Source: Caenorhabditis elegans
Taxonomy: Eukaryota > Nematoda > Chromadorea > Rhabditida > Rhabditidae
Assembly (NCBI RefSeq): GCF_000002985.6
Contig: NC_003284.9
Span: 992,001-1,056,000, forward strand
Reading direction: 5' to 3'
Length of the DNA stretch: 64,000 nt
The notes below the pieces were generated by a model. The model made no database searches. It saw only the letters and a program-made list of their open reading frames with translations, and was not told the origin of the DNA. Below are positions 12,346 through 24,100 of this stretch, one piece after another. Each line of letters opens with the position of its first letter. Within the stretch, counting starts at the first letter, position 1. The position numbers and the translations under genes are program-made.

Positions 12346-15300
12346 ATGCGATCCATCATATTAATAATATTGGTTTGTTCAATAAGCTTCTGTTCCGGCC
12401 AAGTGATTATTGCTAAAAATACACAAGGTAAGTTAACATTTAAAATTTATAAAATTGATATTTCATTCTTTCCGTTGTGTAGTTTGTTTTCCAATTGCTG
12501 TTTGAAAATTTTGAAATTTTTTTAAAACTAAGGTTTTAAGTTTCGATTTTTTATGATTTTCTCAACATTTTTTGTAACCAATAATAATTTGAGAAAATTT
12601 TTTGAATAATTTTTCTCCAATTTTGTTGTTTAGAATTCATTCATGTCTTTCAAATTGACCGAAAAATTAGCAGAAAAAAGCACAGTTGTAGATCAAACAA
12701 CTGTTTTTTAACCATTTATTTTTGATCAATATTTTTAGAGTTTTATGCTAAACGTTCAGAAAAACCTAAACTGCTACTGAAAACCATAAACCGGCGTGGC
12801 ATGTGTGCACAGATTTTAAAAATTTGGTGTAAATTTTGAAATCTCTTTTGAAATCGCCACACAGTTTCCTTAAAATTTTCAGTTTGGCTTCAAAAAATTC
12901 CAATAAAATAATAGCATTTATTTTTTTTTGTATGATTAACAGTTTCACAAAAGTATAGTTTATTAAACTTCCCTATTATGAAACCCAATTTATTACACCA
13001 AAAGTCATTTAGTATCTAAAGCTTTCCATCGGAAACGTTTACTAATTGTTATAGAATAACCAAGTGTCTTTTCGACTTTTTCTCTATCTTTCCATTATTC
13101 CAGGCGACTTTCTGTCTTTTTCCGTCGCTTTCCTCTAACCTAGTAGTAATAGGAGTAGTACTCCAACCCAACTCGTCATAATTATGCCAGCAGGGTAATT
13201 ATGATTCCGAATCGTTGTTGGTAGGTGGGTGTCGCATGCCGGTATTGTGACAGTAGCGGTAATTATAAAGAAGACTGTGTGTGTATGTATAGATTTGAGT
13301 TGAATTGGTGGAAAAGAGAGACACAAGAGAATAGATTTATACTTTTTGCAAGGAATACCTTTTCTTTCGTACGCATCTCAAAACAAGGTCATTGGGAAAT
13401 GGGTAATTTGAGCTGGGAGTTGATGAGTTGAAACAAGGAAAATTGTAGTAACGGTTTGGCCAGGGAATTGGCGAGAATTGACAAGTATTCAGTACAACTT
13501 CTCTTCGAAAAAGTGGAAAAACCCGGTGACCATCATTGGAGCGCGCTTTCACAGCTTTCGAAAATATTTTGTTAATGTAACAAGTATACGAAAAATTGGT
13601 AAAAATGTATCGATAGCTTTAGAGATCAGCCAATGTTAGTTAACAAAGTGAAACAGTACAAATACATCCATTTTTTCAGAAAATTTCTGGAATTAATGAA
13701 ATTGTCAGATATAACAAATCAATAAGTTTTATACAACTCAATAATCTTTTTCAGTAACTCCCCGATGTGGTTCTCAGCTTATTTCAATTGAAGTCAACTT
13801 TGACCCGACCCAACTTCCCGGTGGAAAGTTCACAGATTGGATTATTGTCGGAGTTTCAGGTTTTAGAAAAAACAATTCATTTAGCTCCCAATTTTTCATT
13901 AATTCAGGACGTCCGGAGTGCCGACTACGCGGAAATGGAGAAACAAAGTATATTATTGAAATTGCTGTTTTTAATGATCCCTGCTTAACACAAATAGTGA
14001 GCTAGTTTTCTGTGACCCAATTGTACAAAACAAATTTCCAGCCTGCTCGAAATGTGTTCCAGAATAGAATTCGGATTGGTAAGAATCCAGTGGTAATATT
14101 GGAAGAAGACCAATCCGTTACTGTCAAATGTATATATGGCCTGCCAACTGTGGAAACTATGACCCTTCCAATTATAAACTCAAATTTCAATATTGACAAG
14201 TAAGCTGCAAAATAAGCCAGACACATCACAGACGTTTCAGCTTTGGACACCCTGAAGCGGAAATTCGTACAACATCTTCAAATTCTTCGGATCTATCATC
14301 AAGCATATCTCAATCAAGAGCTAGTTTAAGTGTAGACGAGAGCACAAAAGTGAGCTTTTATGTTTTCCAGTTTAAAAAAATCAATTCGATTAGTGTTCAA
14401 TTATCATAGCAAAACTTTAAAAAAACATTGAAATTTATTGAAATTAAGAGCTGACCCTTACTTAATTTTCGCAACTCAAAATTTTGAAATTCAACTAAAA
14501 ATCAGTATTTTCTACGTATTTTTTTATTTGTATTCGAACACTGTCGTGGATTAAACATGCGAAATTGATAATTATATTATTAATGAGAATAATATAAAAG
14601 CAATTAAATACTATGAGAGACCCCTTAGCGTTTGCTCATTGGAATAGACATTGAGAGTGGCTCTCAGTTACAATCACCTGCAGAGGTAAGAACAACAGAG
14701 CAAGAGGGAAGACTGTAGACCATAAATTGTATTATTGTGAGTATAATAAACAGGCAAACATGCCGCATATCTAGATCAAACTATAGATAAGACTTATTTT
14801 GCGCACAGGCCCACTCGAATATCATATGTAAGTAACCAATCAATATTGGTTTCAGGAATCCATGCACCAATCATTTGAAAACAGCGAGTCAATTGATAGC
14901 AACCAGAGAGGTATTTTACATATTGAATTTCACGTTCATTTCATATTGACCCGGAATTTCAGCGACTCAAGTGAGGGACTCTTCAAATTTCGGTGGGACT
15001 CCCAATCTTTTGCCAACTCAAGGTTTCAACTCTGAACAATTTGCTGCAACAACTTTACGAAATGGGCAAAACATGAATGGAAATTGGGAAGCAAATCGGA
15101 ATACGAATGCTCCGAATAATTTTCAAGTGGAAACTGGAAATGATGAGGCGATAAATGGGAATAGCATGGGAAGTGTTCCAGGAATGGGAAATAGTTTTAA
15201 TAATTTTGGTATGGTTTTTCCCCAACAACTACCAATTGCTCAATATTTTTTTCAGATACATTAAACACTGGTCAAAGTTCTAAAAAACGCTCTTTCTCTA

Positions 15301-17320
15301 TGATTTTCATTACTGCCGTTATATTAATTGTATTGGTATTCCTTGCACTGTTAGGGTTCTGTTTAATGTTTTTACGGCGGAAGCTTGCAAGCAGAAATCG
15401 GCGGTTGTTGGTAGACCGAGTCTCAGACAGAACATGGCCTGCAAACACTTCAAATGATGAATATGGAACTACTTCGTGAGTTTTTCATATATGGGATAGA
15501 TATGGAATGCTTTAGTTTTTTGCATAGTTTGTAGTATTTGTAGTTTGTAGTCACATTCAAATCATTTTCAATGTCGGATAATCTGTAGCATAAGTGTTGT
15601 GGTACAGTGAGGATATTTTTTTTTCTTAATTAGGTTGAATAAAATTGGACTCAATTGGTATTGGAAATAGTATTTGAAAATAGAAAAATAGTAAAAACCG
15701 GAACAGATCAGCCGGGCATTGTGCATACCAAATAAAACGGTGGAAAATTAAGTTTGAATTTTAATTTCAGACCACCACCAGTTGCTGCTAAACCGAAACA
15801 CTTTGATAACAGACTGGAATCCCATAACACATCTGTTGGGAGACATTTATTCAGGTATCTGTTGATAGTCCCAGGATTCTAGTAACAAATTATGTTTCAG
15901 ATCTCCAGCAGCAAGAAACTTCCCGGATCTATCAATAGTAATCAAATCCGATGTAAGATTATTTTGTGTGGTGAAACAAAAATTGTAAAAAAAAGTTTAT
16001 TGATTTTTAGAGCACGAATGAAAATGACAAAACATCTGGAAGACGTCGACCAAGTGTAAAAATATCGAAAAAGAAAACGCCTGCTCCGAATGCAAATCTT
16101 CCTTTAAAGTAGTTCCCTTTTTCCCCTTATTTTCCTCACCGTTCAAAATCAATTTTCAGATCAAATCTAGAAGAGTTTGTGTCAAAAACTTATGCTCTTG
16201 GAGAGTACAATAATTTGGCAAGTCCAGCTTACGCCTACACATCCGAAATTCACGACGAGAGAGAAGTAGACGTGGGGAACGATGTGCGATATGAGGTAGA
16301 GTTTTCCATTTAATTTTGGGAAAGGCTAGGTTGAAACTATTGGGAAACTTGAGAAGGAAAACAATTTTCCAGAAATAAGACTGCCTATGAAATTTGAAGG
16401 AAAGCTCATCATATTAACAGTAATATATTTCATTGAAAAACTGAACAGCTCCTAACGTATTTTGCTGCATTCCAGAAGCCGTACGAAAAAAGAAGTGCCA
16501 GCAAACCAAGAGCCCCAAGAGTCGAGGACGGAGCAGTATCATCATTCCGATCAATCACTGAAATTGTTCATGCCGCGGAGACAGCAACCACATCGCAAGG
16601 TGAGGAATGCAGTAACCAGATGAGTTTTTGCACTGACAAAACATAACTTTGCACTGACAAAACATAACTTTGCACTGACAAAACATAACTTTGCACTGAC
16701 AAAACATAATTTTGCACTGCCCATTATAACATGTTAATTAACCTAAACAGCGTGTTATACACGCAACGCAGCTTTTCTTTTTTTTTAACTGTAAGACGTT
16801 CAGTTTTTGTGACAAATTGTTCATTGCTCAGTTTTTATTTATTTTGGAAACATATTTTGGAAATTTTTATTTACAGATCAAAAAGGAAACGGTGATTCCA
16901 GTGAAATGCAAAACATTTTGATGGATTGTGTTTTATCGATAAGAGGGTTCGGATACCGAAAGCTCACAGAACAAGAAATAAGTTAGTTTCAACTCAAATT
17001 CGCAAGACCCAACAAAAAATCCTATTACAGTTCGATGGAAAAACTTGATTCAGCAAGACTCCCACATCCGTGAATTGCTAGTTTCCTCAAAAAGTTCGGC
17101 AGAAATAGAAAACATATTTGAGCACGAGGAATATAAAAATATGTTCACGTCATCTAAATGGCATGAAATCGCACTTTGTGTGCATCGAGCATTGGTAATT
17201 AATTATTTTTACGAAAAGTTGATGCTAAAACCAATTAAATTTCAGACGAACTCGCTAGACCGATCAAATTCTAGATCTGAGTTGCAGTTATTCGTTGGAA
17301 ATGTGCATACTGATTGGTAA
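12346..17320 (+). CDS. Single-pass membrane protein with ZP-N-like ectodomain (633 aa)
   Basis: Sixteen exons keep phase throughout: 12346-12427, 13755-13859, 13908-13996, 14042-14199, 14241-14349, 14856-14910, 14963-15208, 15256-15475, 15771-15854, 15901-15952, 16011-16108, 16160-16295, 16476-16599, 16877-16981, 17031-17194, 17246-17320. Residues 1-20 are a signal peptide (ATG shortly after a TTCCAG acceptor). Residues ~28-150 resemble a ZP-N module: four cysteines (in PRCGS, PECRL, DPCLT and VKCIY) and the [18 protein letters not shown] stretch. A Ser/Asn-rich stalk follows, then one membrane helix at ~297-321 ([19 protein letters not shown]) with basic residues after it. The ~310-residue cytoplasmic part is hydrophilic and ends in a Cys-containing, probably folded region (~500-633) finishing HTDW. 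No ZP-C half is visible, unlike cuticlins. I infer an epidermal or matrix cell-surface protein. Exon structure is well supported, function is not. Confidence 0.85.
16627..16722 (-). repeat. Tandem ~21-bp minisatellite in intron 13 of the ZP-like gene
   Basis: Four to five near-identical units of TTGCACTGACAAAACATAAC sit in the intron between exons 16476-16599 and 16877-16981. The core is the reverse complement of the window-wide GTCAGTGCA motif. Confidence 0.9.
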
Positions 17321-18728
17321 CTAAGCAAGTGTTTGAGAACGAAACAATACGGGACTGTAGTATCCATGTTATTTAAATAATATACTTGTGTGCAGTTAAA
17401 TAAATCAATAACAATCAATTAATTATCTCAAAACAAAAACTGCTCCAGGTTCATTGTACAATAAAACTAAAAAAATGTGAGTTCATAAGCGCTCTGACAT
17501 GTACTTGTCGCAGAATTGAATGGTGCACATGGTGTCAAGCTGTCCCATTACGATTTGATCTACAAAATAATGCGGAAATTTTTTGCCCAAAAATGTGACA
17601 TCAGGACGTTCTTAATGATGCAAAATCAGTTGCGAACTCTGCGTCTCAACTACAAAGTTTATTGTAAATCTACGTAGATTAAAGCGACATAGGGCACACT
17701 AACACCACGTGCAGACGCAGATCAACATTTTTTATCAGCACTGACCAAAAAGTGTCAAGCGCTGCCCAAAATGTGACCGCACTGACTATACATTTGACTG
17801 GCACTGACCAACATAGCTGTAGCACGACCCAAATTTGCAGTTGTGGTGGGGGCCAGGGCAGTTGCAAAAAAAATTGTCGACCAAAAAAAGTTTTTGTATG
17901 TATTATGTTTTCTCATATCAACATAAAATTTGTTGATAAGAAAGCTCAAGTCTCAGCTGCATTAAAAACTTCCTGTGCAATCAAAGGAACAAAAAACCCG
18001 ACGTGTATATATTAAAGTTTGTTAGGTTGTTATAATGAGTAAATTTAGCCAGGTTTCTGAAGTTTTTTAATGATTTTTCTTGTAATGTGCAATCAATCAA
18101 TTCATGAAATAACGTTTTGTTAGTTTTGTTATACACAGTTCATTACAATTTAAAGTTAACGGCAACTTAAAAATACGTTCACTCACTTGCCAACTGATAA
18201 AAAACGGTAAGAAAAGTGCATTTTAGTTGATTTGATGAAATTTTACCTCGAGGTGAAAGAAAACTGTTATTGTTTCCACCGTATAACCATTTTTATGCTA
18301 AAACAAGTTCAAATGGTTTTTCTTGGGATGCTAAATTATTTTGATTCGGTTTTTGCGTACCCCTGTCCGCTGATGTAAGAAAAAGGTATGAGACATCGTC
18401 AATTGATATAGACAAACACATTTTAGATAAATAGTTTTTGAAAAATGTGAGCATTTGTTTATTTTTTACAAATTTTGAAATTTTTCCAAAAAAATCCTTA
18501 TTTTGATAGATTTCCTTAAATTTGACTTTTTGGGAAAAAAATCTGCTAAAATTTTTAATGATTTTTTCTCAAATTTATAATTTTTTACAATTAACTTGAA
18601 TATCTTCAAATAATATCATTTCATCTCTGTGGATTCGGAATGATACCACTTCTTAATAAAAGGGCTCGTCAAAATGAGAGAGTGCGCGACAGTTAGACGT
18701 TTGGTGAGAAATAGTGTACGAGATAGTG
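17321..18728. other. Intergenic DNA after the ZP-like gene
   Basis: This stretch follows the stop codon of the ZP-like gene. An AATAAA-like signal lies near 17399. Minisatellite cores (CACTGACC, reverse orientation) cluster at 17739-17811, next to a copy of the CTACGTAGAT/CACCACGTG dispersed motif at 17667-17712. No gene is seen. Confidence 0.6.
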
Positions 18729-19054
18729 TAGTCATAAGTTGTTAAAGGTTTGATAACAGAACTAGTATATAAATTCACAGCAGGGGCAGATAGCTCAGTC
18801 GGTAGTGGTGGCCGCTAGCAATCAAGTCCAAGTCCGGCCTTGCCCCGCTAGGTTCACCCAGCCTCTATTGGGAAGTGGAGCAATCCACGACTGGACTATC
18901 GGCCACAGTCCCCGGCCCATTGGGATCACCACCAGGCAGTGTACCTGACTCCCAGATCCGCAGTGCATAGCGCTTAAAGAGCCGATTGTCCTTTTTTTTT
19001 AAATAGTCATAAGTTGTTAAATGTTTGATAACAGAACTAGTATATAAATTCACA
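18729..19054 (+). mobile_element. tRNA-derived SINE-like element (copy 1) between 51-bp direct repeats
   Basis: The element (about 18784-18998) starts with a tRNA-like head containing an A-box (TAGCTCAGTCGG). The B-box is degenerate (AGTCCAAGTCC). The non-tRNA body contains CAGCCTCTATTGGGAAGTGG and CCACAGTCCCCGG and ends in a T9 run that could stop RNA polymerase III. The same body recurs at 22.6 and 55.9 kb. The element is flanked by a 51-bp direct repeat, 18729-18779 and 19004-19054, with one mismatch. That is far longer than usual SINE target duplications. Confidence 0.8.
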
Positions 19055-19424
19055 TTCTCCGCGTGCAAATTCAAAAACTATTGATAAACCTCCCAATAAC
19101 TCTGTTTTATTGCTTTATTAACGTTTCGAAGACCGGTGCCATAGTCTTGAGTTAATCTTTGTAGAAAACGTTGTTATATTGTTATACTAATAAAAAGTTT
19201 ATTGATAAGAGGACACCAGTGTCCTCCCCAAGAAGGATGATTGTCTTATCTTCTACTCTCACACAATGTGTTGTCCGTCTCTTCCCCGCCGCACCGTCTA
19301 ACTATGTCATATGGCATTGCCTTGTGACACAATCTAAAAAACCACGGTCATGAGACAACAGAGACCAAATTAATGAATTAGCCTCTCGCACTTAGTAAAG
19401 ATTCAAAAACTTTACCTAATGATT

Positions 19425-20363
19425 CTTTCTCATTTTTATCTTTATTGATTCAACATTTCAAAAACTTGTATTTTTCATCTAAAACTATAAAATGTTTCAG
19501 ATTGAGCAAGATGGGGATGTAGTCAAATCACAAGAAGACGCTCGCGCGGAGCATCAATCAATCCGCGAAGGGCATCGAGCTGAAAGAGAGAGCAGAACAG
19601 CGGAGCCAAAAAATATGGATAAGATGATGAAACTAGTCAATTCTCTCGTAGAACGTGTCGCTTCGTCATCTGATGCGGTTGTTCCAAAGAATCCATTGTC
19701 CAGCTCCACCAAGCCAGCGAAAAAGTTCAAGTCTCTCGATGCTCGTCGATCCAGTTTGGCCAAGCGGACTGGAGCACATTGGAAAAAATAATTGGAAAAG
19801 ATTAGAGATGAGGAAAGCAAAAGCCGTGGTCGATGCTGAAAGGTAATTTCACACTTTTGATTTTTTAAATTATAATGTGAGTTTCAGGCAGAATAAGTTC
19901 AACCCGATTTTTTCCCGACAAAGATGGAACTCAAGGATCACCTCAGAGACAATCAGGGAGAGGAGCAAAAGTGTGAAATTCCCTTTCAGCATCGACCACG
20001 GCTTTTGCTTTCCTCATCTCTGATCTTTTCCAATTCTTTTTTCCAATGTGCTCCAGTCCGCTTGGCCAAACTGGATTGACGAGCATCGAGAAACTTGGAC
20101 TTTTTCGCTGGTTTGGTGGAGCTGGACGATGGATTCTTTGGAGCAACCGCATCAGATGACGAAGCGACACGTTCTACGAGGGAATTGACTAGTTTCATCA
20201 TCTTATCCATATTTTTTGGCACCGCTGTTCTGCTCTCTCTTTCAGCTCAATGCCACAGCGCCCATGGTGCCCCATCTTGCTCGATTTGAAAAATTTTATA
20301 GTTTTAGATGTAAAATACAAGTTTTTGAAATGTTGAATCAATAAAGATAAAAATGAGAAAAAA
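19425..20363. repeat. Large inverted duplication of a gene fragment (~400-bp arms)
   Basis: The left arm (19425-19859) is repeated as reverse complement in the right arm (19966-20363), separated by ~106 bp. Both arms encode the same peptide: the left on +, with NMDKMMKLVNSLVERVASSS and KRTGAHWKK, the right on -. Both include the flanking TTTCAG acceptor region. The left arm keeps a donor (AAAG then GTAATT) with an acceptor (GTGAGTTTCAG) in the spacer. In the right arm the donor reads GGAATT. The left arm has a stop after HWKK, which the right arm lacks, and the right arm lacks ~60 bp near the 5' end of the exon. I read this as a fragment of a small Lys/Ser-rich gene duplicated head to head and decaying. 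A transcript through it would fold into a long hairpin. Confidence 0.85.
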
Positions 20364-21140
20364 ATGAAGAAATGAATGAGAAAGAAGGAAAAAACTAAAA
20401 ACAAACAAATGCAATGTTTGATATCAAAAGTGACAAAACGGAAAATTGTCATGAAATATTCTGTAAACGAACGGAAGGTTTTTTGTTCTTCTTTGTTTAA
20501 TTTTTTGCGGAATCAGTGTTGTAATTTATTTTTTGATTTTTTTTGGTTTTTTTGGTCTCAAAAAACCAGCAAAAAAAACCAAAAAACAAAAAATCAGCCC
20601 TGGTGGGGGCTATGCACTGCAGTGTCGTGCGGCTCTTGAAAAAAGTCGGCTCTCGGCTGGCGCCAAGAGATCTCACTGTCCAAATTGTTTTATGTGTCGA
20701 TACAAACAAGGTTTAATTATCAATGCGTATTTATATTTTCTCAGAAAGAAATCGAATTGACACAAGTTGATACTAATATTATTTCCTAAACAAACAAGTC
20801 CAGATGACAGGCGAACTTTTTTTGGAATTTATAAAATTTGTTAGTAAATGAAATTTTGAAGGATGAGGGAATGGGCATACAAAATTTGATTTTCGATCAC
20901 GTTTCAAATTGTACTAGATATATAAATGCACAGAAAGTTTAGTTTGAAGGGTTTTGGACAAGATTCAAAAAATTTGAAAAAAAAAAGAAAGAAAACATGG
21001 AAAGAATGAAGGAAATGGAATCAAATCAGCCGAGTTTTTTGTTTCTTTGACACATGAGAATTACACTTTTGAAGAAGGGGTAGAGAAATTGAAAAATAAT
21101 TGAGTGGAAAAAAGGTATAAGGCGATGAATGAAGAATCTA
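20364..21140. other. Intergenic DNA 3' of nlf-1
   Basis: No gene is seen. At 20535-20600 a self-complementary run (GGTTTTTTTGG ... CCAAAAAAC) precedes a GC-rich repeat-like block (20596-20690, CGGCTCTCGGCTGGCGCCAAGA). The remainder would hold the nlf-1 3' UTR on the minus strand. Confidence 0.5.
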
Positions 21141-24100
21141 CTATAACAACAACATAAATCGAAGAAACAACAATGAAAGAATCAGGAATTTTGGGCGTTT
21201 TGGTGATGCGCTTGATAAAAAAACAATGTTACTGCTGGTGTCACTCCGTTTTGATTTCCGAATCTGTTTGAAACGCTTGTGGCACTCCTTTTTCCGCGTT
21301 TCACAGTGAATCTGTAATTAGACATAATTGGCGTTTTTATTTGACACTTGTGAAGTAGTTGAATTTCAAAAATGAATTGCTGGTTTATTTTTTTTAATTT
21401 CTTTTAAGAATAGAAAATTAATCAAAGCGTGGGTGAGGTTTACATTTAGTCTCAGAAAATTGACTTATCTGGGTTTATACTTGTAAAAAATGTCATGGTA
21501 AGTTCAAATGTTTTGGCTAACCTGGGTCAACCCATAATAATCCAAAAAAAGTCTAGGGGCTGAAATCTGCACAATTTCAACGTTAAACAGAATCTAGTTT
21601 AAGCAATGACATTGATAAAAAACAATTGAAAGATAATTTTGGTAGAATTTTGAAAGTCTGCCCGTTTCTGAGAACTTTTAGTGTTTAACAACTTTTTTTC
21701 TATTTTCTAGAAAAATGAAAAAAAAATTAATCAAAAAATGTCTGGTTAGTTTCAGAAAATTACGAATTTTTGGAAAAATATAAAAAAAATACCGTTACGA
21801 TTTTACTGAAACTTATCTAAAAAATTACTTATACTCTTTCGTGCATTCTCATTAAATTAATCAAGTTCAACAGATAAAAATTCAAATCTTACAAGTGATT
21901 TGATCGAAAAAATATTTTCCTGAATCTCAGTAAAAAAAATAGTGAAAAGGGTGAAGGCAAAATTTTTCAAACAGTTTCAAGTTTTTGGGATATGGCAATT
22001 ACCAAATATAATTTGTGATTTCGTATCAAATTTTAGTTCCGTTTACTCCAACAAACCTGTGCCGCGAAAAAGTCGTGCTGAACTGAAGGAGCGTTGCCCA
22101 TTGCAACACCTGGAGCTACAATTCCACGAACATCACACGGATGGATGCAGTCACATTCGTGGCGCCAACTGTCAATGTCCATATCTACAAATTTTCATAT
22201 ATTTGTCTCTGTTTTCAAGTTTCATTTTAAAATTTTTAAGCCGGCCGTTGAATTTTTTGCTCTACCCAACCTAAATATTAGTAGTTATAAGCAAGAGTTA
22301 TATATTTTCGTGTATTCCATGTTCTGGTTTTGTCGAAGGTAAGATTGAAAAAAATTGAAATTTTTCAATAACCCGCGTGAAATGATTTCAAATTTAAATT
22401 AGTCAAATTTTCAGTTTAACCACATTTTTTTCCAGCTAAAAAACATTTATTCATAACTTTCCGCACCTTGATTTCAACTTTCAGGTTTTTCCTCTTTGAG
22501 CTTACTCCCTCAACAAGTAAAAATTCGATACCATTTAACTCCTAATATTATTCTCATATAGGTGCGGGATAGCTCAGTCGGTAGTGGTGACCGCTAGAAA
22601 GCTGCAGGTCACGAGTTCAAGTCTGGCCTGACCCCTAGGTTCACCCAGCCTCTATTGGGAAGGACAGTCCCCGGCTAGGAAGTGGCTTAAAAGCCCGGTG
22701 GGATCACCACCCCCAGCCTGAAGAACGGATCGTCTTTAAATCCTATTTTAATCCATCAAAAACCTAACCCCTCCTCCTCTCTTGTTGGATTCAAATTCGT
22801 CGTCCAAAAAAAAACGTTGGAAGTGGACCAGAAGTGCGAGTCAAGTACATGCAAAGGCGAGGTTTTTGAGAATTCAGGAAATTGAGTAACAGCACAAAGG
22901 ACACACGAAAATAAGTAGATTGTGACAGATAGAGAATGAAAAACTCGGAGAAAAAAGAAGTAGACAAGCTCTTTGGGGTTTAAATAGAATAGAAGTATGA
23001 AATTGAAGATACTTGGTTTTTGATTCGATTTTTTAATAATATATACTACCACTGTTCAGTAAAACTCCAAAAAATTTTAAAATGTGACGCCGCCTGCCTA
23101 CATGGCGTAATTCGTCTAAAAACTACTTGAACCGAATTTTTTTATTATACGAACTATTGGTTGTGAAAAAATTGTGAACTCAATTAAAAACCATAAATTT
23201 CAATAAAACCATTTCCTCCGTTTTCCCCTCACTGAAACTTTAACATTTCCTGTACTTTTGAGATGCTCCCTGATAAATTTTCTTACCTCTACACTGAAAC
23301 GACGGATGACCTGCGTAGTCCCATAATTTTGCAGGTGCGAGATGTGGGCATGCCAATTGAGTATAGTAGCACCAGTTAATACACGGAGGCCGTTGCCAGA
23401 TTTGAAGCGATTGAACCAACAACCATCTACGATACCATATCTGAAACAAATTTTTTTTGTATGCTTTCTCAGATCTTTAGCTTTCCAATACAAATAAAGA
23501 TCAAATGTAACTACCGAATTTTGATCATTTTCAAGTTTTTTTTCATAAAAATTTCATAAAAGTGGGCCTAATAAACTGACAAACTGAGAAAATAAGTTCG
23601 ATCAAGAAAACGCCAAATTTTTTAAAAAGCTTTACGAAAACGAAAGATGAGTTTTTAAAAGATTTTGAATAGTGATACTTTGAAAAAAAAATTAAAATTT
23701 TTATTTGATGTGAAATTAGACTAATATCCTTTAAAATTTGGAAATTGCCTTAAAAATACGTACTTTACCGACCCAGTTGAAGTCAGTGCACTTATTAATT
23801 TTGTCAGTGCACTTATTAATTTTGTCAGTGCACTTATTAATTTTGTCAGTGCATTGGATTAAAACATTTAAATTCGACTATTTTAACAGGCCCAAAAATG
23901 CAATTTAACATGTTTCATTTTTAAAATTTTTGCAAGTTTCCAAATTGTTTCAATCATTTTGTCCAATCGTTCCCTTTTATCACATTCACTTTTTATTTGA
24001 GAGCCCCCCACTAACTTTACAATTATCACAAGTTGCGTTCGGCGAGAACGGTCTTGTTGCGGAGGCAGTGTCCACCGCTGGAAGGCAGTCGAAACGAGAA

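Noticed and set aside
18784..18860. Functional tRNA gene
   Set aside because: The A-box fits, but the sequence does not close into a tRNA cloverleaf and the same non-tRNA body follows in all three copies, so I call it a tRNA-derived repeat.
19492..19791. Stand-alone 99-aa protein gene
   Set aside because: The frame begins inside a splice-acceptor context, ends at a stop absent from the sister arm, and is one arm of an inverted duplication.
23200..23231. Short terminal exon ending nlf-1 after GKRRKWFY
   Set aside because: It is in phase, but the longer splice to 22184-22057 and 21311-21141 restores family cysteines, a hydrophobic tail and the expected 438-aa length. Kept only as a possible isoform.
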